Numbered from the stretch's first letter, positions 8,286 to 16,823 are shown. The stretch: DNA of 32,412 nt from Cyclobacteriaceae bacterium (GCA_012033595.1 JAAUQL010000069.1:1-32412); one strand, 5' to 3'. Translations and numbers: made by a program. Notes: a model not told the origin generated them from the letters alone.

Positions 8286-9290
8286 TTATAATAAATACTT
8301 ATAGAACTTAGGACATTGTCCCTTGTAGCGGCCTTTTTTGTTGTATTTTTTGGGAAGTTCAAAAAGGTAAGCAAAAGAGATCTCATGAGAGTTGTTGTCG
8401 CCGGTGGCTACGTTAGAAATGGTATAGTCATAGCTGTAGCCCATTTTAAAATTAGAATAATTTAGGCCAAATAATCCGATTAAGGCGTCATCGGTTCGGT
8501 AGTACAATCCCACAGAAATGTTTTCGATTCCATAGTAAAATCCGAAGTTAACATAGCTGATGGGGCCTTGTTTTTCAAAAATAATATTGGGTGAAACAAA
8601 CTGTTTTTGCCCGGGCTGATTCATATCGATCACAGCACCAAAATGAGCGGTATATTTAATTGCAAGCCGTTCATTGACATCATTTGTGAAATTTTCTAAC
8701 GGTCGGTTAACGTTACTGGCCGAAATCCCCCCAAAAAGGTTTTCTGAAAGATAGAGCACGCCCACCGACACGGTGGCGTTGGCTATCTTTTCTTTTCCAA
8801 ATCTTTCATTTGTCGGGTTTATCGCTCCATGCCTGGGATCAATTTGGTCTTCGAACACCAGATCTGACCAATTCACCTTTTTTTGGTAAACGCCCACACC
8901 TAGACCCAAACCCAGGTATTGGTGCTTTTTAATTTCAATTCTATGAGCAAGTGTCGCAGTAGCTTTGGTTTGCACCAACATGCCGTTGATTTGATTGTCA
9001 TTTAGCACCTGCACGCCCCAGCCAGTCTTGTTGGTATTCAATTTACCATCGATTGATACGGCAGATGTGGTGTATTTGATGGGCTTTGACCACTGCTGGC
9101 GATGATTAAAAACCACGCGATTGCCATCAGCGGTACCCACCAGAGCCGGGTTTAGATATACAGGATTTGCATAAAATTGAGAAAAGTGCGCATCCTGGGC
9201 ATTTAAACCATCGATGATGCTAAAAAAAGCAATGGCAATATAGATTAATCTGTGAAGTAGCGACATTTGAGCTATAGCTTTAGCAATCAC
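8286..9290 (-). CDS. PorP/SprF-family type IX secretion system outer-membrane protein
   Basis: This is a 334-aa protein. The mature N-terminus Q-D-A-H-F-S-Q-F-Y-A-N-P-V-Y-L-N-P-A-L-V is the diagnostic start of the PorP/SprF family. The rest is an amphipathic beta pattern with typical features (N-H-R-Q-Q-W, L-G-L-G-L-G-V-G-V-Y, G-L-Y-Y-R-T-D-D-A-L-I-G-L-F-G-L-N). PorP/SprF proteins are predicted outer-membrane barrels linked to export and anchoring of type B T9SS substrates, which fits the two genes downstream. GTG 9290 overlaps the previous stop (GTGA). An in-frame ATG at 9266 (M-S-L-L-H-R) would give a cleaner signal peptide, so either start is possible. The C-terminus is followed by 219 non-coding bases before the sorting-domain gene. 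Confidence 0.92.
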   Translation of the reverse strand: MIAKAIAQMSLLHRLIYIAIAFFSIIDGLNAQDAHFSQFYANPVYLNPALVGTADGNRVVFNHRQQWSKPIKYTTSAVSIDGKLNTNKTGWGVQVLNDNQINGMLVQTKATATLAHRIEIKKHQYLGLGLGVGVYQKKVNWSDLVFEDQIDPRHGAINPTNERFGKEKIANATVSVGVLYLSENLFGGISASNVNRPLENFTNDVNERLAIKYTAHFGAVIDMNQPGQKQFVSPNIIFEKQGPISYVNFGFYYGIENISVGLYYRTDDALIGLFGLNYSNFKMGYSYDYTISNVATGDNNSHEISFAYLFELPKKYNKKGRYKGQCPKFYKYLL

Positions 9291-9553
9291 TTTGTTGAAT
9301 GAATACGGATGGTATTTTCTACAAATTGTCTAAATACCTGCTGCATGTACATACTTTGCTCTTTGATATCGTGCTTATATTCCACGTCGCCATTTTCATC
9401 AACGTGCTTTAGTAGTTGTACAGCATTGGTAATCTGCTCCAGGGCTTGCTCCAGATGTGAGAATGAAACATCAAAACTTATTTTTGACAAAGGAAAAACC
9501 AGCGCATGTTGAGTGGTGACATCTATTTTAGGTAAAAGTGCTTTATTTCTCAT
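9287..9553 (-). CDS. Unknown 88-aa protein coupled to PorP/SprF
   Basis: I do not recognise this protein. It has 88 residues, no signal peptide and no membrane segment. The centre is a helix-forming stretch (HLEQALEQITNAVQLLKHVD) and the C-terminal half is charged and probably helical. Its TGA stop overlaps the GTG of the PorP/SprF gene, which implies translational coupling and makes an accidental frame unlikely. By position it is the first gene of the T9SS operon; a cytoplasmic accessory or regulatory role would be a guess. Confidence 0.6.
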   Translation of the reverse strand: MRNKALLPKIDVTTQHALVFPLSKISFDVSFSHLEQALEQITNAVQLLKHVDENGDVEYKHDIKEQSMYMQQVFRQFVENTIRIHSTK

Positions 9554-9893
9554 AGATTAAGATTTTAAAATTTGGGTTTAATCTCCAATTCTGAAATCCA
9601 TCTTTTTAGTTACTGTGCGTCGCCACAAATGAACAAACATATTGAAGTGGACTATTACACATTAAATTGGTTCATCATTGGATGCATCAAATGTATTGTT
9701 CTTATGTAGTTTTGTTATGAGTACTTTTCTTTATTCTGATAATTAGGGAAATCACCTAGCGTGAAGAGCTTGCCAGGATTGGTGAGGGCACTGAATTGAA
9801 TTTCCGCATGAAAAAAATACTTGGATTGAATTCCTTGGAATATAATAGTAAATTGAAAAGGTCAAATTGTTGCACCTTGATCACACCGGAATT
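9554..9893. promoter_or_regulatory. Divergent intergenic region between T9SS operon and NarL-type regulator
   Basis: This region has no gene and must hold promoters for both directions. On the left, AGATTAA (9554-9560) and TTAATCT (9578-9584) form a seven-base inverted repeat directly upstream of the 88-aa gene. TAGTTTTG at 9707-9714 matches the Bacteroidota -7 pattern TAnnTTTG on the plus strand, but without a well-spaced upstream TTG element. ATTGAATTTCC (9795) and ATTGAATTCC (9835) form a near-identical direct repeat 40 bases apart before the regulator gene. Confidence 0.35.
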
Positions 9894-10544
9894 ATGAAAG
9901 AAATATCTATACTTTTAGTCGAAGATCATAAAATGGTACGCGAAGGTTTGCGTCTGATATTTCAGGATGATAGCGAATTTTTGATTGTGGGCGAAGCATC
10001 CAATGGTATAGAAGGGTTGAAATTTTTGGAAAACAACCAGGTCGATATTATCCTGACCGACATTAATATGCCACAAATGGATGGTGTTGAATTTGTAAAA
10101 GAAGTAAAAAATCGAAACCCGGCCCAGGCCATTATCGCATTGAGTATGCTGGGGGAAAGTCAACATATCAAAAAAATGCTGGCAGCAGGAGCCTCAGGTT
10201 ATTTGCTAAAAAATTGTGGTAGCAACGAACTGAAAAAAGCCATACGCATGGTTCATGATGGTCAATCCTATTATTCTTCGGAGGTGACAGAGATAATAAT
10301 GGAAAATTTAACCAAAAGTAAGAAATCTAAGATTGCACTGGAAGTACCCTTGTCAAATCGGGAAAAGGAGGTGCTACACCTCATCGTAAAAGAGTATTCC
10401 AATCAGGAAATCGCCGATACTTTGTTTATTAGTCCCCGGACTGTTGATGCGCACAAAAGAAATTTGTTGGATAAGACAGGTTCAAAAAATATTGCCGGAC
10501 TAGTGCTTTTCGCCATCGAGCGCAGACTTTTTGATGATGTCTGA
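9894..10544 (+). CDS. NarL/FixJ-family response regulator (receiver + LuxR-type HTH)
   Basis: This is a 216-aa protein. The receiver domain (residues about 3-122) has the acidic pair E10-D11, the phospho-acceptor D56 in I-L-T-D-I-N-M-P, a Ser at the Thr/Ser switch position (A-L-S-M-L) and the Lys in Y-L-L-K-N. The LuxR-type HTH (about 148-210) shows L-S-N-R-E-K-E-V-L, N-Q-E-I-A-D-T-L-F-I-S and R-T-V-D-A-H-K-R-N-L. The start at 9894 is preferred over an in-frame start at 9867 because the receiver begins directly after it. NarL-type regulators usually pair with HisKA_3 kinases, and the only such kinase here is the hybrid kinase at 14195, which is the likely partner. Confidence 0.92.
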   Translation: MKEISILLVEDHKMVREGLRLIFQDDSEFLIVGEASNGIEGLKFLENNQVDIILTDINMPQMDGVEFVKEVKNRNPAQAIIALSMLGESQHIKKMLAAGASGYLLKNCGSNELKKAIRMVHDGQSYYSSEVTEIIMENLTKSKKSKIALEVPLSNREKEVLHLIVKEYSNQEIADTLFISPRTVDAHKRNLLDKTGSKNIAGLVLFAIERRLFDDV

Positions 10545-11047
10545 TGAAGATTTTTGGTGATGCCCCCGATTCGAATTTCGGATTATTCAGAATCCAGGAC
10601 GGATAGTTGATGCTTTACTGCATATTTTGGATGGAATCCTAAACGCTACCGTTAGCCTGTTTACATTGACGGTTCTCCCAATTTTTTAAGTACAAATCAA
10701 AGCCTTCCTGTGCCCTGCATAATAACTCCTCTTTGATGAAAAGTATTTAAGCAAAGAAAAATCAAAACAAAACAATGTTCTCAGGCGCTTTTCGCCGCTT
10801 CTCTGCTGTTATTTCGAGCCAATGCTCATTTGCCTTAGTTTAATCATGTACAAAATTTTAAGCTTTAAACTGACCCTGTGTAAACCTTCATTTCGCCTGC
10901 GTCTGAAGAGCATGGAGGAGATTCAATAGGTAAATCTGTTAAATATAAAAATGGTAAAAAGTACATATAGTGTTTCGATGATTAGAAAGTATATTTAACA
11001 TCGTTCCCAACAAAAAAAATTGCTCTACTAATATTTTATAAAAAAAT
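10545..11047. other. 500-base intergenic stretch, nothing identified
   Basis: I see no gene-like open frame on either strand and no tRNA. Only weak hairpins are visible, such as GGATT/AATCC near 10580 and GGCG-CTTTT-CGCC near 10785. The last 60 bases are very AT-rich and probably contain the promoter of the 84-aa gene. Confidence 0.4.
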
Positions 11048-11302
11048 ATGGAACCCTTTGACAAGACAAAAAATACCGAGGATATTTTACAGTATGTCGA
11101 GTCTCATCTTCTCAGAGCCAATATTGCCCGGATTTTGGGGCTCATAGAGATATTGAAACTTGGAAATATGGAAGACAGGGAGGAAATCATTGGGAAATTG
11201 GAAATCCAGGTAACAGAACTTAAAACACTGGTGAATGAAATGAAAAATGATTTGCCCGCTTTGCTCAAGCATTACTTTTTGGATATGGATCAGTTAAAAT
11301 AA
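11048..11302 (+). CDS. Stand-alone histidine-kinase dimerisation-like (DHp/H-box) protein
   Basis: This is an 84-aa, wholly helical protein. Residues 19-32 read S-H-L-L-R-A-N-I-A-R-I-L-G-L. They match the H-box of histidine kinases of the S-H-N-L-R-A-P-x-A-R-I-L-G-L type, with the phospho-accepting histidine at H20 and the invariant-like R23 and G31. The Pro at H+5 is Asn (N25), and the usual acidic or Asn residue at H+1 is Leu. A short turn (G-N-M-E-D) leads to a second amphipathic helix (I-I-G-K-L-E-I-Q-V-T-E-L to M-K-N-D-L), which completes a two-helix DHp hairpin. There is no ATP-binding domain here or immediately downstream. It lies between two response regulators, so a role as phosphotransfer protein or as dimerisation partner or decoy is possible. 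Confidence 0.6.
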   Translation: MEPFDKTKNTEDILQYVESHLLRANIARILGLIEILKLGNMEDREEIIGKLEIQVTELKTLVNEMKNDLPALLKHYFLDMDQLK

Positions 11303-11546
11303 TTTCCAATAGTACTGAATCAATGATATGAAGCAGGCAAGCCAACACAGGCGCGTAGCAGTGCAAAATAAATCCGGGTTATTCTCGATTTTTAATAAAA
11401 CAGTTAATTAAGATTGCACATATTTTTAGAGCATTTTGAAAATCAATATTCAGAAGGAAATAAAATTGATTTTTTTTGCTGTTTGGTAAACTTTTTATGT
11501 GAACAAATGATTTAGGTGCATTTGAAAACATTGATTTTTTGTGAAG

Positions 11547-11903
11547 ATGAAAGTATTAGTATTTGATATTGATGATGCCTTGTTTAATATCATAAAATTC
11601 ACGCTGCAAAGACACGCTGATATCAAAGTAGATAGAGCCGGAAGTTGGAGTCAGGCCATTGCGTCCTTACAAAATGCGAATTTCAATTTGGTCATCACTG
11701 ATATTTCTCTGCCTAAGCATACTGGTATAGATCTCATTCGATTTGTACGCGAAAATTTTAATATAGAAATACCGGTCTTGGGGCTCATTGACGGTTATCA
11801 CGAATCGGTGGTGGATAAAACTAACCGTCTGGCCATCTCAGAATTTATTTTTAAGCCAATTAACCCATTGGAGTTTTATAACCAGGTTATCAAGTACTTA
11901 TAA
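11547..11903 (+). CDS. Single-domain receiver protein with degenerate switch residue
   Basis: This is a 118-aa receiver domain without an output domain. The acidic cluster D7-I-D9-D10, the phospho-acceptor D52 (V-I-T-D-I-S-L-P-K) and the Lys K103 (F-I-F-K-P) are present. The Thr/Ser switch position at the end of strand 4 is I81 (P-V-L-G-L-I-D), so the classic activation step may be altered. An in-frame GTG at 11541 would add two residues; ATG 11547 fits the first beta strand best. It follows the DHp-like gene by 244 bases and precedes the membrane kinase, so it could accept phosphate from either. Confidence 0.8.
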   Translation: MKVLVFDIDDALFNIIKFTLQRHADIKVDRAGSWSQAIASLQNANFNLVITDISLPKHTGIDLIRFVRENFNIEIPVLGLIDGYHESVVDKTNRLAISEFIFKPINPLEFYNQVIKYL

Positions 11904-11919
11904 AATATTGATGTGCGGT

Positions 11920-11952
11920 CTATACGATGCAAAGAAAGCATTTTTTGTATAG
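11920..11952 (+). terminator. Possible Rho-independent terminator after the single receiver
   Basis: CTATAC and GTATAG (outer) with ATGC and GCAT (inner) form an interrupted stem. A run of T follows the inner stem (11941-11946), 17-50 bases after the receiver stop. The inner stem has only four pairs, so the call is tentative. Confidence 0.35.
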
Positions 11953-12326
11953 CGCCACTTTTTTTTTGATCATGGATACTACTTGCCAGAGCAAATATGT
12001 AGGCATAGCGTTCAATAGCCGTCAAGCCACTATAACAAACACGGCAAATTGATTTCAACAAAATCGAAATCGGGATAATCCGTAAAATCATAGATTATTC
12101 TTTTTAAATTTAACTTGGGATTAAATTTTAGGCAAAAAGCTAATAATAAACACTGACGTAAATGTTCTTTTTGCATAAAGAACCGGAATATTAAAAAATC
12201 AACCAGACGCTGTACACATTAGTCTTGTCAGGTAGTAAATAGTGTTTAAAACAAAATTGTACCCGCTATTCCGCTTGGCAAAGTGCTAAATGACAGGGTC
12301 GTGCATTACACCAAATAATTCGAAAA
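11953..12326. other. Intergenic region before the membrane kinase
   Basis: I see no credible gene. GTTCTTT (12164-12170) and AAAGAAC (12177-12183) form a seven-base-pair hairpin with a six-base loop. A minus-strand frame at 11876-12091 has no recognisable content and runs into the receiver gene. The promoter of the kinase gene is presumably within the last 100 bases. Confidence 0.35.
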
Positions 12327-14129
12327 ATGAAAATTGCATTAAAAATATCGCTCATCTATGTGATTTTCTCAGTGTGCTACATCATAGTGAGCGATGTGTG
12401 GGTGTTTAATCATTTTCTAGCTCATGCACCAACCCATAAACTTGAGCAAATTCAGATTATCAAAGGAATCGTTTTTGTACTTGCATCCGGTTTGCTCTTG
12501 TTCTCGGTGACCTATGATGCAATCCGAAAACTTGAGACTGCAACCCTCAAGCGCAGGGTTTTCAAAAGATTGAGCCAGCGCATTATTTCAGCCTTGCCAG
12601 AGGGGGTAGGGCTATTTGATGCCAACGGAGATTTGATAATCTACAACTATACCCTGCGTCAACAGTTTTCAATTCCTCAGCGGGCTGCCAATAACCCAAC
12701 GCTACAAAATTTTTCGCTCACAAAACTACAAGAAATGCTTGTGGATTGCGATTTGAACAAAAGGAGCAATAACGAGGAGATTTTTCAAACCTCAGACAAA
12801 CGGTGGTTGAATATTAAATTGTCGAAATTGGATATGTCTGCATCGGGCAAATTCACCTTGTTGCGTTGCGAAGATATCACAGATAGTAAAATAGCTCAAA
12901 TGGAGCTGCTTTATGATAAAAAAGAATTCTTAGCGATACTCGAAGAGGTTCCTTTCGGAATTTTGCTTTTCGATATTCATGGGTGTCTGAAATTCAGCAA
13001 CAGCGTCTCGGCTTTGCTCATTCCTCATTTGAATGGTTCATTTTTACTTTCTCAATTGCCTGATAAAATTTTCGACGCTGACAGGCACGAATTCCAAATT
13101 TTACTTGAAAGGGCTGTACGCACCAATACTTCAATGAACTGCCGCTGTCGGCTGAATAATAAAAATCTATCCGGCAAATGGTATCAATTCGATCTGTTGC
13201 CTGTAAAGGCCGAAGAAAACAACGGTTTTTTGTTGATATGCAGGGACATATCTGTTCAGGTGAGCAATGAAGAAAAACAGGAGCACACGTCTGAAGAATT
13301 GAAAAAGCAGGTGGATAAACGAACAGAGGAAATAGAACGAAAAAATGCCAGTCTGGAAGAATCACAAAAGACGCTTAAGAATTTGCTATGCGACGTTCAG
13401 CGCATTAGAGATGAATTGATCAAAAGCAATGCAAAACTGGCAGAGGCCAACAAGGAACTAGAAGCCTTTTCTTATTCTGTTTCGCATGATTTGAGAGCAC
13501 CTTTGCGCACTATTTGTGGGTTTAGCCAGGCATTGACAGAGGACTATGCACAATCAATTGACCCTACCGGTTTAGATTATCTGCATCGGATACAGCAAGG
13601 CACGGTGAAAATGACCAATCTTATCGACGATATGCTCAAATTGTCGAGGATTTCCCGGAGTGCGGTCGAATATGCCTACATCAATCTAAATGGATTGATA
13701 GAGGAAATTATTATTGATCTCAGAAAATCTTATGGCGCACCAGAACCAAATATAGAAATCCAAAAGGATATCTGGTGCGAAGGCGATCCACGACTTGTTA
13801 AAATTTTGTTTACAAACCTGCTCGACAATGCATGGAAATTTACCAAAAATGAAAAGCTTGCAAAAATAAGCGTGGGCCTTGAAAACGATGAAATCTTTGT
13901 GAAAGACAATGGCGTTGGGTTTGATGAAAAGTATATATCGAAAATATACGAACCCTTTCAGCGCCTTCACGATCCTGGCGAATTTAAGGGAACCGGGCTC
14001 GGGCTTGCTATTGTAAAACGCATAGTAGATCGACATCAGGGAGAGATCAGAGTGAGTAGCGTGGTGAATAAAGGCACTACGTTTTATCTGAAATTTCCAA
14101 AATCGCAACAAGCACTCCGTGATAATTGA
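12327..14129 (+). CDS. Membrane-bound PAS sensor histidine kinase (HisKA)
   Basis: This is a 600-aa protein. Two transmembrane helices (about 5-25 and 45-63) flank a short periplasmic loop; the arrangement with I-V-S-D between them is common in PAS kinases. Two PAS-like segments follow (about 85-190 and 200-315; A-L-P-E-G-V-G-L-F-D and E-V-P-F-G-I-L-L-F-D). A long charged coiled coil comes next (about 320-375). The kinase core has H387 in S-V-S-H-D-L-R-A-P-L-R, the N-box N-L-L-D-N-A-W-K-F, the G1 box D-N-G-V-G-F and the G2 box G-T-G-L-G-L. The core resembles phytochrome-type kinases that often phosphorylate single-domain receivers of the Rcp1 type, and one of these is encoded at 16407-16823. 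All catalytic motifs are intact. Confidence 0.93.
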   Translation: MKIALKISLIYVIFSVCYIIVSDVWVFNHFLAHAPTHKLEQIQIIKGIVFVLASGLLLFSVTYDAIRKLETATLKRRVFKRLSQRIISALPEGVGLFDANGDLIIYNYTLRQQFSIPQRAANNPTLQNFSLTKLQEMLVDCDLNKRSNNEEIFQTSDKRWLNIKLSKLDMSASGKFTLLRCEDITDSKIAQMELLYDKKEFLAILEEVPFGILLFDIHGCLKFSNSVSALLIPHLNGSFLLSQLPDKIFDADRHEFQILLERAVRTNTSMNCRCRLNNKNLSGKWYQFDLLPVKAEENNGFLLICRDISVQVSNEEKQEHTSEELKKQVDKRTEEIERKNASLEESQKTLKNLLCDVQRIRDELIKSNAKLAEANKELEAFSYSVSHDLRAPLRTICGFSQALTEDYAQSIDPTGLDYLHRIQQGTVKMTNLIDDMLKLSRISRSAVEYAYINLNGLIEEIIIDLRKSYGAPEPNIEIQKDIWCEGDPRLVKILFTNLLDNAWKFTKNEKLAKISVGLENDEIFVKDNGVGFDEKYISKIYEPFQRLHDPGEFKGTGLGLAIVKRIVDRHQGEIRVSSVVNKGTTFYLKFPKSQQALRDN

Positions 14130-14194
14130 GTTGTCCTGGATTAACAATGTCATACGTTTAAAACCAAAAGATAAAATGCCAAAATGCCAGCAAC

Positions 14195-16384
14195 ATGGAA
14201 TCACAAGGATCTAATGAATTGCCAGTGAAATTATTGCTGCTCGAAGACTCAGAAGATGACGCTTTACTTCTGCTTCGATTCTTGAAGAAGTCCAATATAG
14301 TTTTAGACCGATACAAGTTGTGCAAAACCCTGGAGGAGTTCAGCAGTGAGCTGAATGAAGGGGACTATGATTTGATAATATCTGACTATAATTTGGGTGG
14401 ATTTACCGGAATCGATGCGTTTAAGGTCTTTAGCGAAATGGGAAGTTTAATACCTTTCATCATCGTGTCCGGAGCTATAGGCGAAGAGTTGGCCGTGGAG
14501 GCTATGAGATTGGGTGTGCATGATTATGTAATGAAAGACCGCATGCATCGATTGCCACCGGCGATACAGCGAGAACTGAGGGAAGCCAAGCTGCTCAAGG
14601 AGCAAATCATTATTTCGGAGCAGCTTAACATGGAGCGCAATATGTTCCGGTTGCTAGTAGATAATGCTCCGACGGCCATTGTCATCATTTCTACAGAAGG
14701 AAAAAAAATAGAATATATAAACCGGCACACGACAGAATTGATCGAATATCCGGCCGAAGAGGTGACCACACTAAAAGACCTCATCTGCAAGCTGTATGAC
14801 AACCAGCAGGAACAAAGCTGGGTTCTGGACTTTTATGAAAACATTTTTAATCCTCATCAGCCTATGCCTGATCTGGATTTTCCTATGATCAGAACTAAGA
14901 ATGGCAGTCCAAAATTTATTAAAATCAAAACCGCCCCCATAGGCAGTCAGTCATTTATGCTCTTTGCAGAGGATATAACGCATCAAAAAATTTCCACGAT
15001 ATCATTACGCGAAAGCCAAAAAAGATTAGAAAAAATATTTGATACAATTCAAAGCATAGTAATAGACCTAATTTATAGAGAAGGGACGTTCTTGATTAAT
15101 AATGTCAACGAATCATTTAGTAAAAAAACAGGTCTGACTAAAATAGGGGTACTGGATCAAAGCATAGACACAGTCCTGCCCAATAGCAAAGAAGTCAATT
15201 CGAAATTGCTTATGGCTGTCAGGCAAAAAACAACGGTTCATTTTGAATGCCACGAAGAATTCAAAAAGCAAATCCAGTTTTGGGATGTTAGCGCCACACC
15301 AATTTATGATGAGGCGGGCAACCTTTCACGGATTGTAATCAGTGCTATCGATTTGACCGAAAGGAAAAACAAGGAAATAGCGCTGAGAAACAGTGAGGAA
15401 AAATTCAGGATACTATCCAATCTTGCCAGTGATGTGGTGTTTGAGTATGATTTAATGGAGAACAAGATTGTCTGGAATGATGGCTTTTCGGCAGTATTTG
15501 GATACTCCAAGGAAGACATCGATGAAAGCGTCCAGTGGATATTAAATAAAATTCACATTGCCGACCGGGAACGTATCAACGACAGCCTGGGGCAGGCATT
15601 TAAAAATCAAAAAAAAAACTGGAAGGGCGAATTCCGCATATTATGTAAGAGCGGTGAATACAAAGATGTGATTACGACCAGCTATATATATTATGATAAA
15701 GAAAAAAAGGCAGTAAAAACCGTAGGGGTAATTGTAGATTATACCCACAAACAAAAAGCTGAAGAATTGAGGATAAGCGCGCTTGTAGAGGGCGCAGACA
15801 ACGAGCGCACCATCATAGCCAGAGAACTACATGACAACCTGGGACAAAAACTGATGTTTGTAAACGTCTTGTTAGAACAGGCGGATAAGAACAACACCAA
15901 TGCGCTGATTGAGCGAGCATCTCAGATTCTGAACAAAACCATAGATGAGACAAGGTCGATGTCCCATTTGCTCATGCCCAAAACAATTCATGATTATGGA
16001 ATTAAAGCAGCTATATTTTCACAACTCGAAACACTGAGGATGAGCAAGAAATATGATCTTTCGATTATGGTAAACTTCGAAGACGATAGATTTCCTGCCA
16101 AAATAGAGAATAACTTATATAGCCTCTTTCAAGAAATTTTAACAAATATCATTAAGCATGCGCAAGCCAAAACCATTAATATATATATGAATAAAGAAAA
16201 GCATTCCCTTACCCTGGCTGTCGAAGACGACGGGATAGGGTTTGATAAAGAGAAGGTATATCTCCAAGGCGGGTTGGGATTGCGAAACATGGAAAATAGG
16301 GTATATCTATTAAAAGGCAATATTGTAATCGATTCCATTCCAGAGACCGGCACTTTTATAAATATAGAAGTGCCGCTGGATTGA
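14195..16384 (+). CDS. Hybrid kinase: receiver - PAS repeats - HisKA_3 - HATPase
   Basis: This is a 729-aa cytoplasmic protein without membrane segments. An N-terminal receiver (about 10-130) has the acidic patch E-D-S-E-D-D, phospho-acceptor D64 (I-I-S-D-Y-N-L), Ser in I-V-S-G-A and Lys in Y-V-M-K-D. Three PAS segments follow (about 150-268, 275-395, 400-520), the last with a typical PAC end. The NarL-type kinase core has A-R-E-L-H546-D-N-L-G-Q-K-L (HisKA_3) and an ATP-binding domain with N-I-I-K-H-A-Q-A, D-D-G-I-G-F and G-G-L-G-L-R-N-M. With its own receiver in front, it may be controlled by another kinase such as the one upstream. Its likely output partner is the LuxR-type regulator at 9894. 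Confidence 0.93.
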   Translation: MESQGSNELPVKLLLLEDSEDDALLLLRFLKKSNIVLDRYKLCKTLEEFSSELNEGDYDLIISDYNLGGFTGIDAFKVFSEMGSLIPFIIVSGAIGEELAVEAMRLGVHDYVMKDRMHRLPPAIQRELREAKLLKEQIIISEQLNMERNMFRLLVDNAPTAIVIISTEGKKIEYINRHTTELIEYPAEEVTTLKDLICKLYDNQQEQSWVLDFYENIFNPHQPMPDLDFPMIRTKNGSPKFIKIKTAPIGSQSFMLFAEDITHQKISTISLRESQKRLEKIFDTIQSIVIDLIYREGTFLINNVNESFSKKTGLTKIGVLDQSIDTVLPNSKEVNSKLLMAVRQKTTVHFECHEEFKKQIQFWDVSATPIYDEAGNLSRIVISAIDLTERKNKEIALRNSEEKFRILSNLASDVVFEYDLMENKIVWNDGFSAVFGYSKEDIDESVQWILNKIHIADRERINDSLGQAFKNQKKNWKGEFRILCKSGEYKDVITTSYIYYDKEKKAVKTVGVIVDYTHKQKAEELRISALVEGADNERTIIARELHDNLGQKLMFVNVLLEQADKNNTNALIERASQILNKTIDETRSMSHLLMPKTIHDYGIKAAIFSQLETLRMSKKYDLSIMVNFEDDRFPAKIENNLYSLFQEILTNIIKHAQAKTINIYMNKEKHSLTLAVEDDGIGFDKEKVYLQGGLGLRNMENRVYLLKGNIVIDSIPETGTFINIEVPLD

Positions 16385-16388
16385 CCCC

Positions 16389-16402
16389 ATTCCGCGTGGA
16401 AT
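16389..16402. terminator. Possible bidirectional terminator in a 22-base convergent junction
   Basis: ATTCC-GCGT-GGAAT is a five-pair hairpin located exactly between the convergent ends of the hybrid kinase and the minus-strand receiver. The T-rich tail is weak, so the assignment rests mainly on position. Confidence 0.3.
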
Positions 16403-16406
16403 TAAT

Positions 16407-16823
16407 CTATTCTTTGAGTGCCCAGTGCAGGCCGATTTCTTTTACAGTATCATTGAACTTCAAAAAATTGATTGGCTTTACGATAAAGCTGTCAATACGG
16501 CAACCGGGCCAATCTATCATTTCCTTCTCTGATTCGCTGCCGATTAAGACCACAACAGGTATAGATGCTGTGGAGCTGTTTTGTTGAATTTGTCGCAGCA
16601 CCTCTTTTCCATCAACTTTGGGCAGCGCAATGTCGAGAAGTATGAGTTGAGGATTAGTACTGCCTGCACTATCTTCATTATCCGGATTCAAAAAATAGTC
16701 CAAAGCTTCTTCTCCATTTTTAAGCCACTGAATCTGATTGATCAATTGGTTTTTTTTAAATGCCCTGAAAGCTAATTCTGCGTCATTGGCATCATCTTCA
16801 ATTAATACTATTTCAATATCCAT
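16407..16823 (-). CDS. Rcp1-like single-domain response regulator
   Basis: This is a 138-aa receiver of the Rcp1 type, with the long loop before strand 3. Acidic residues E9-D10-D11, phospho-acceptor D64 (I-L-L-D-I-A-L-P-K) and K116 (I-V-K-P-I) are present at canonical spacing (30 and 22 residues from the switch position). The Thr/Ser switch residue is I94 (V-V-V-L-I-G-S), the same Thr-to-Ile change as in the other single receiver of this window. ATG 16823 is chosen because the upstream in-frame alternative at 16844 is a TTG that only adds a polar tail. Rcp1-type receivers normally work with phytochrome-like kinases; the PAS kinase at 12327 has that type of core. Confidence 0.88.
   Translation of the reverse strand: MDIEIVLIEDDANDAELAFRAFKKNQLINQIQWLKNGEEALDYFLNPDNEDSAGSTNPQLILLDIALPKVDGKEVLRQIQQNSSTASIPVVVLIGSESEKEMIDWPGCRIDSFIVKPINFLKFNDTVKEIGLHWALKE

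Noticed and set aside
8162-8386. Open frame of 74 codons on the minus strand
   Set aside because: It overlaps the end of PorP/SprF in another frame; the rest covers the GC-rich non-coding island, with no recognisable protein.
11876-12091. Open frame of 71 codons on the minus strand
   Set aside because: It overlaps the receiver gene end and a possible terminator, and has no domain pattern.
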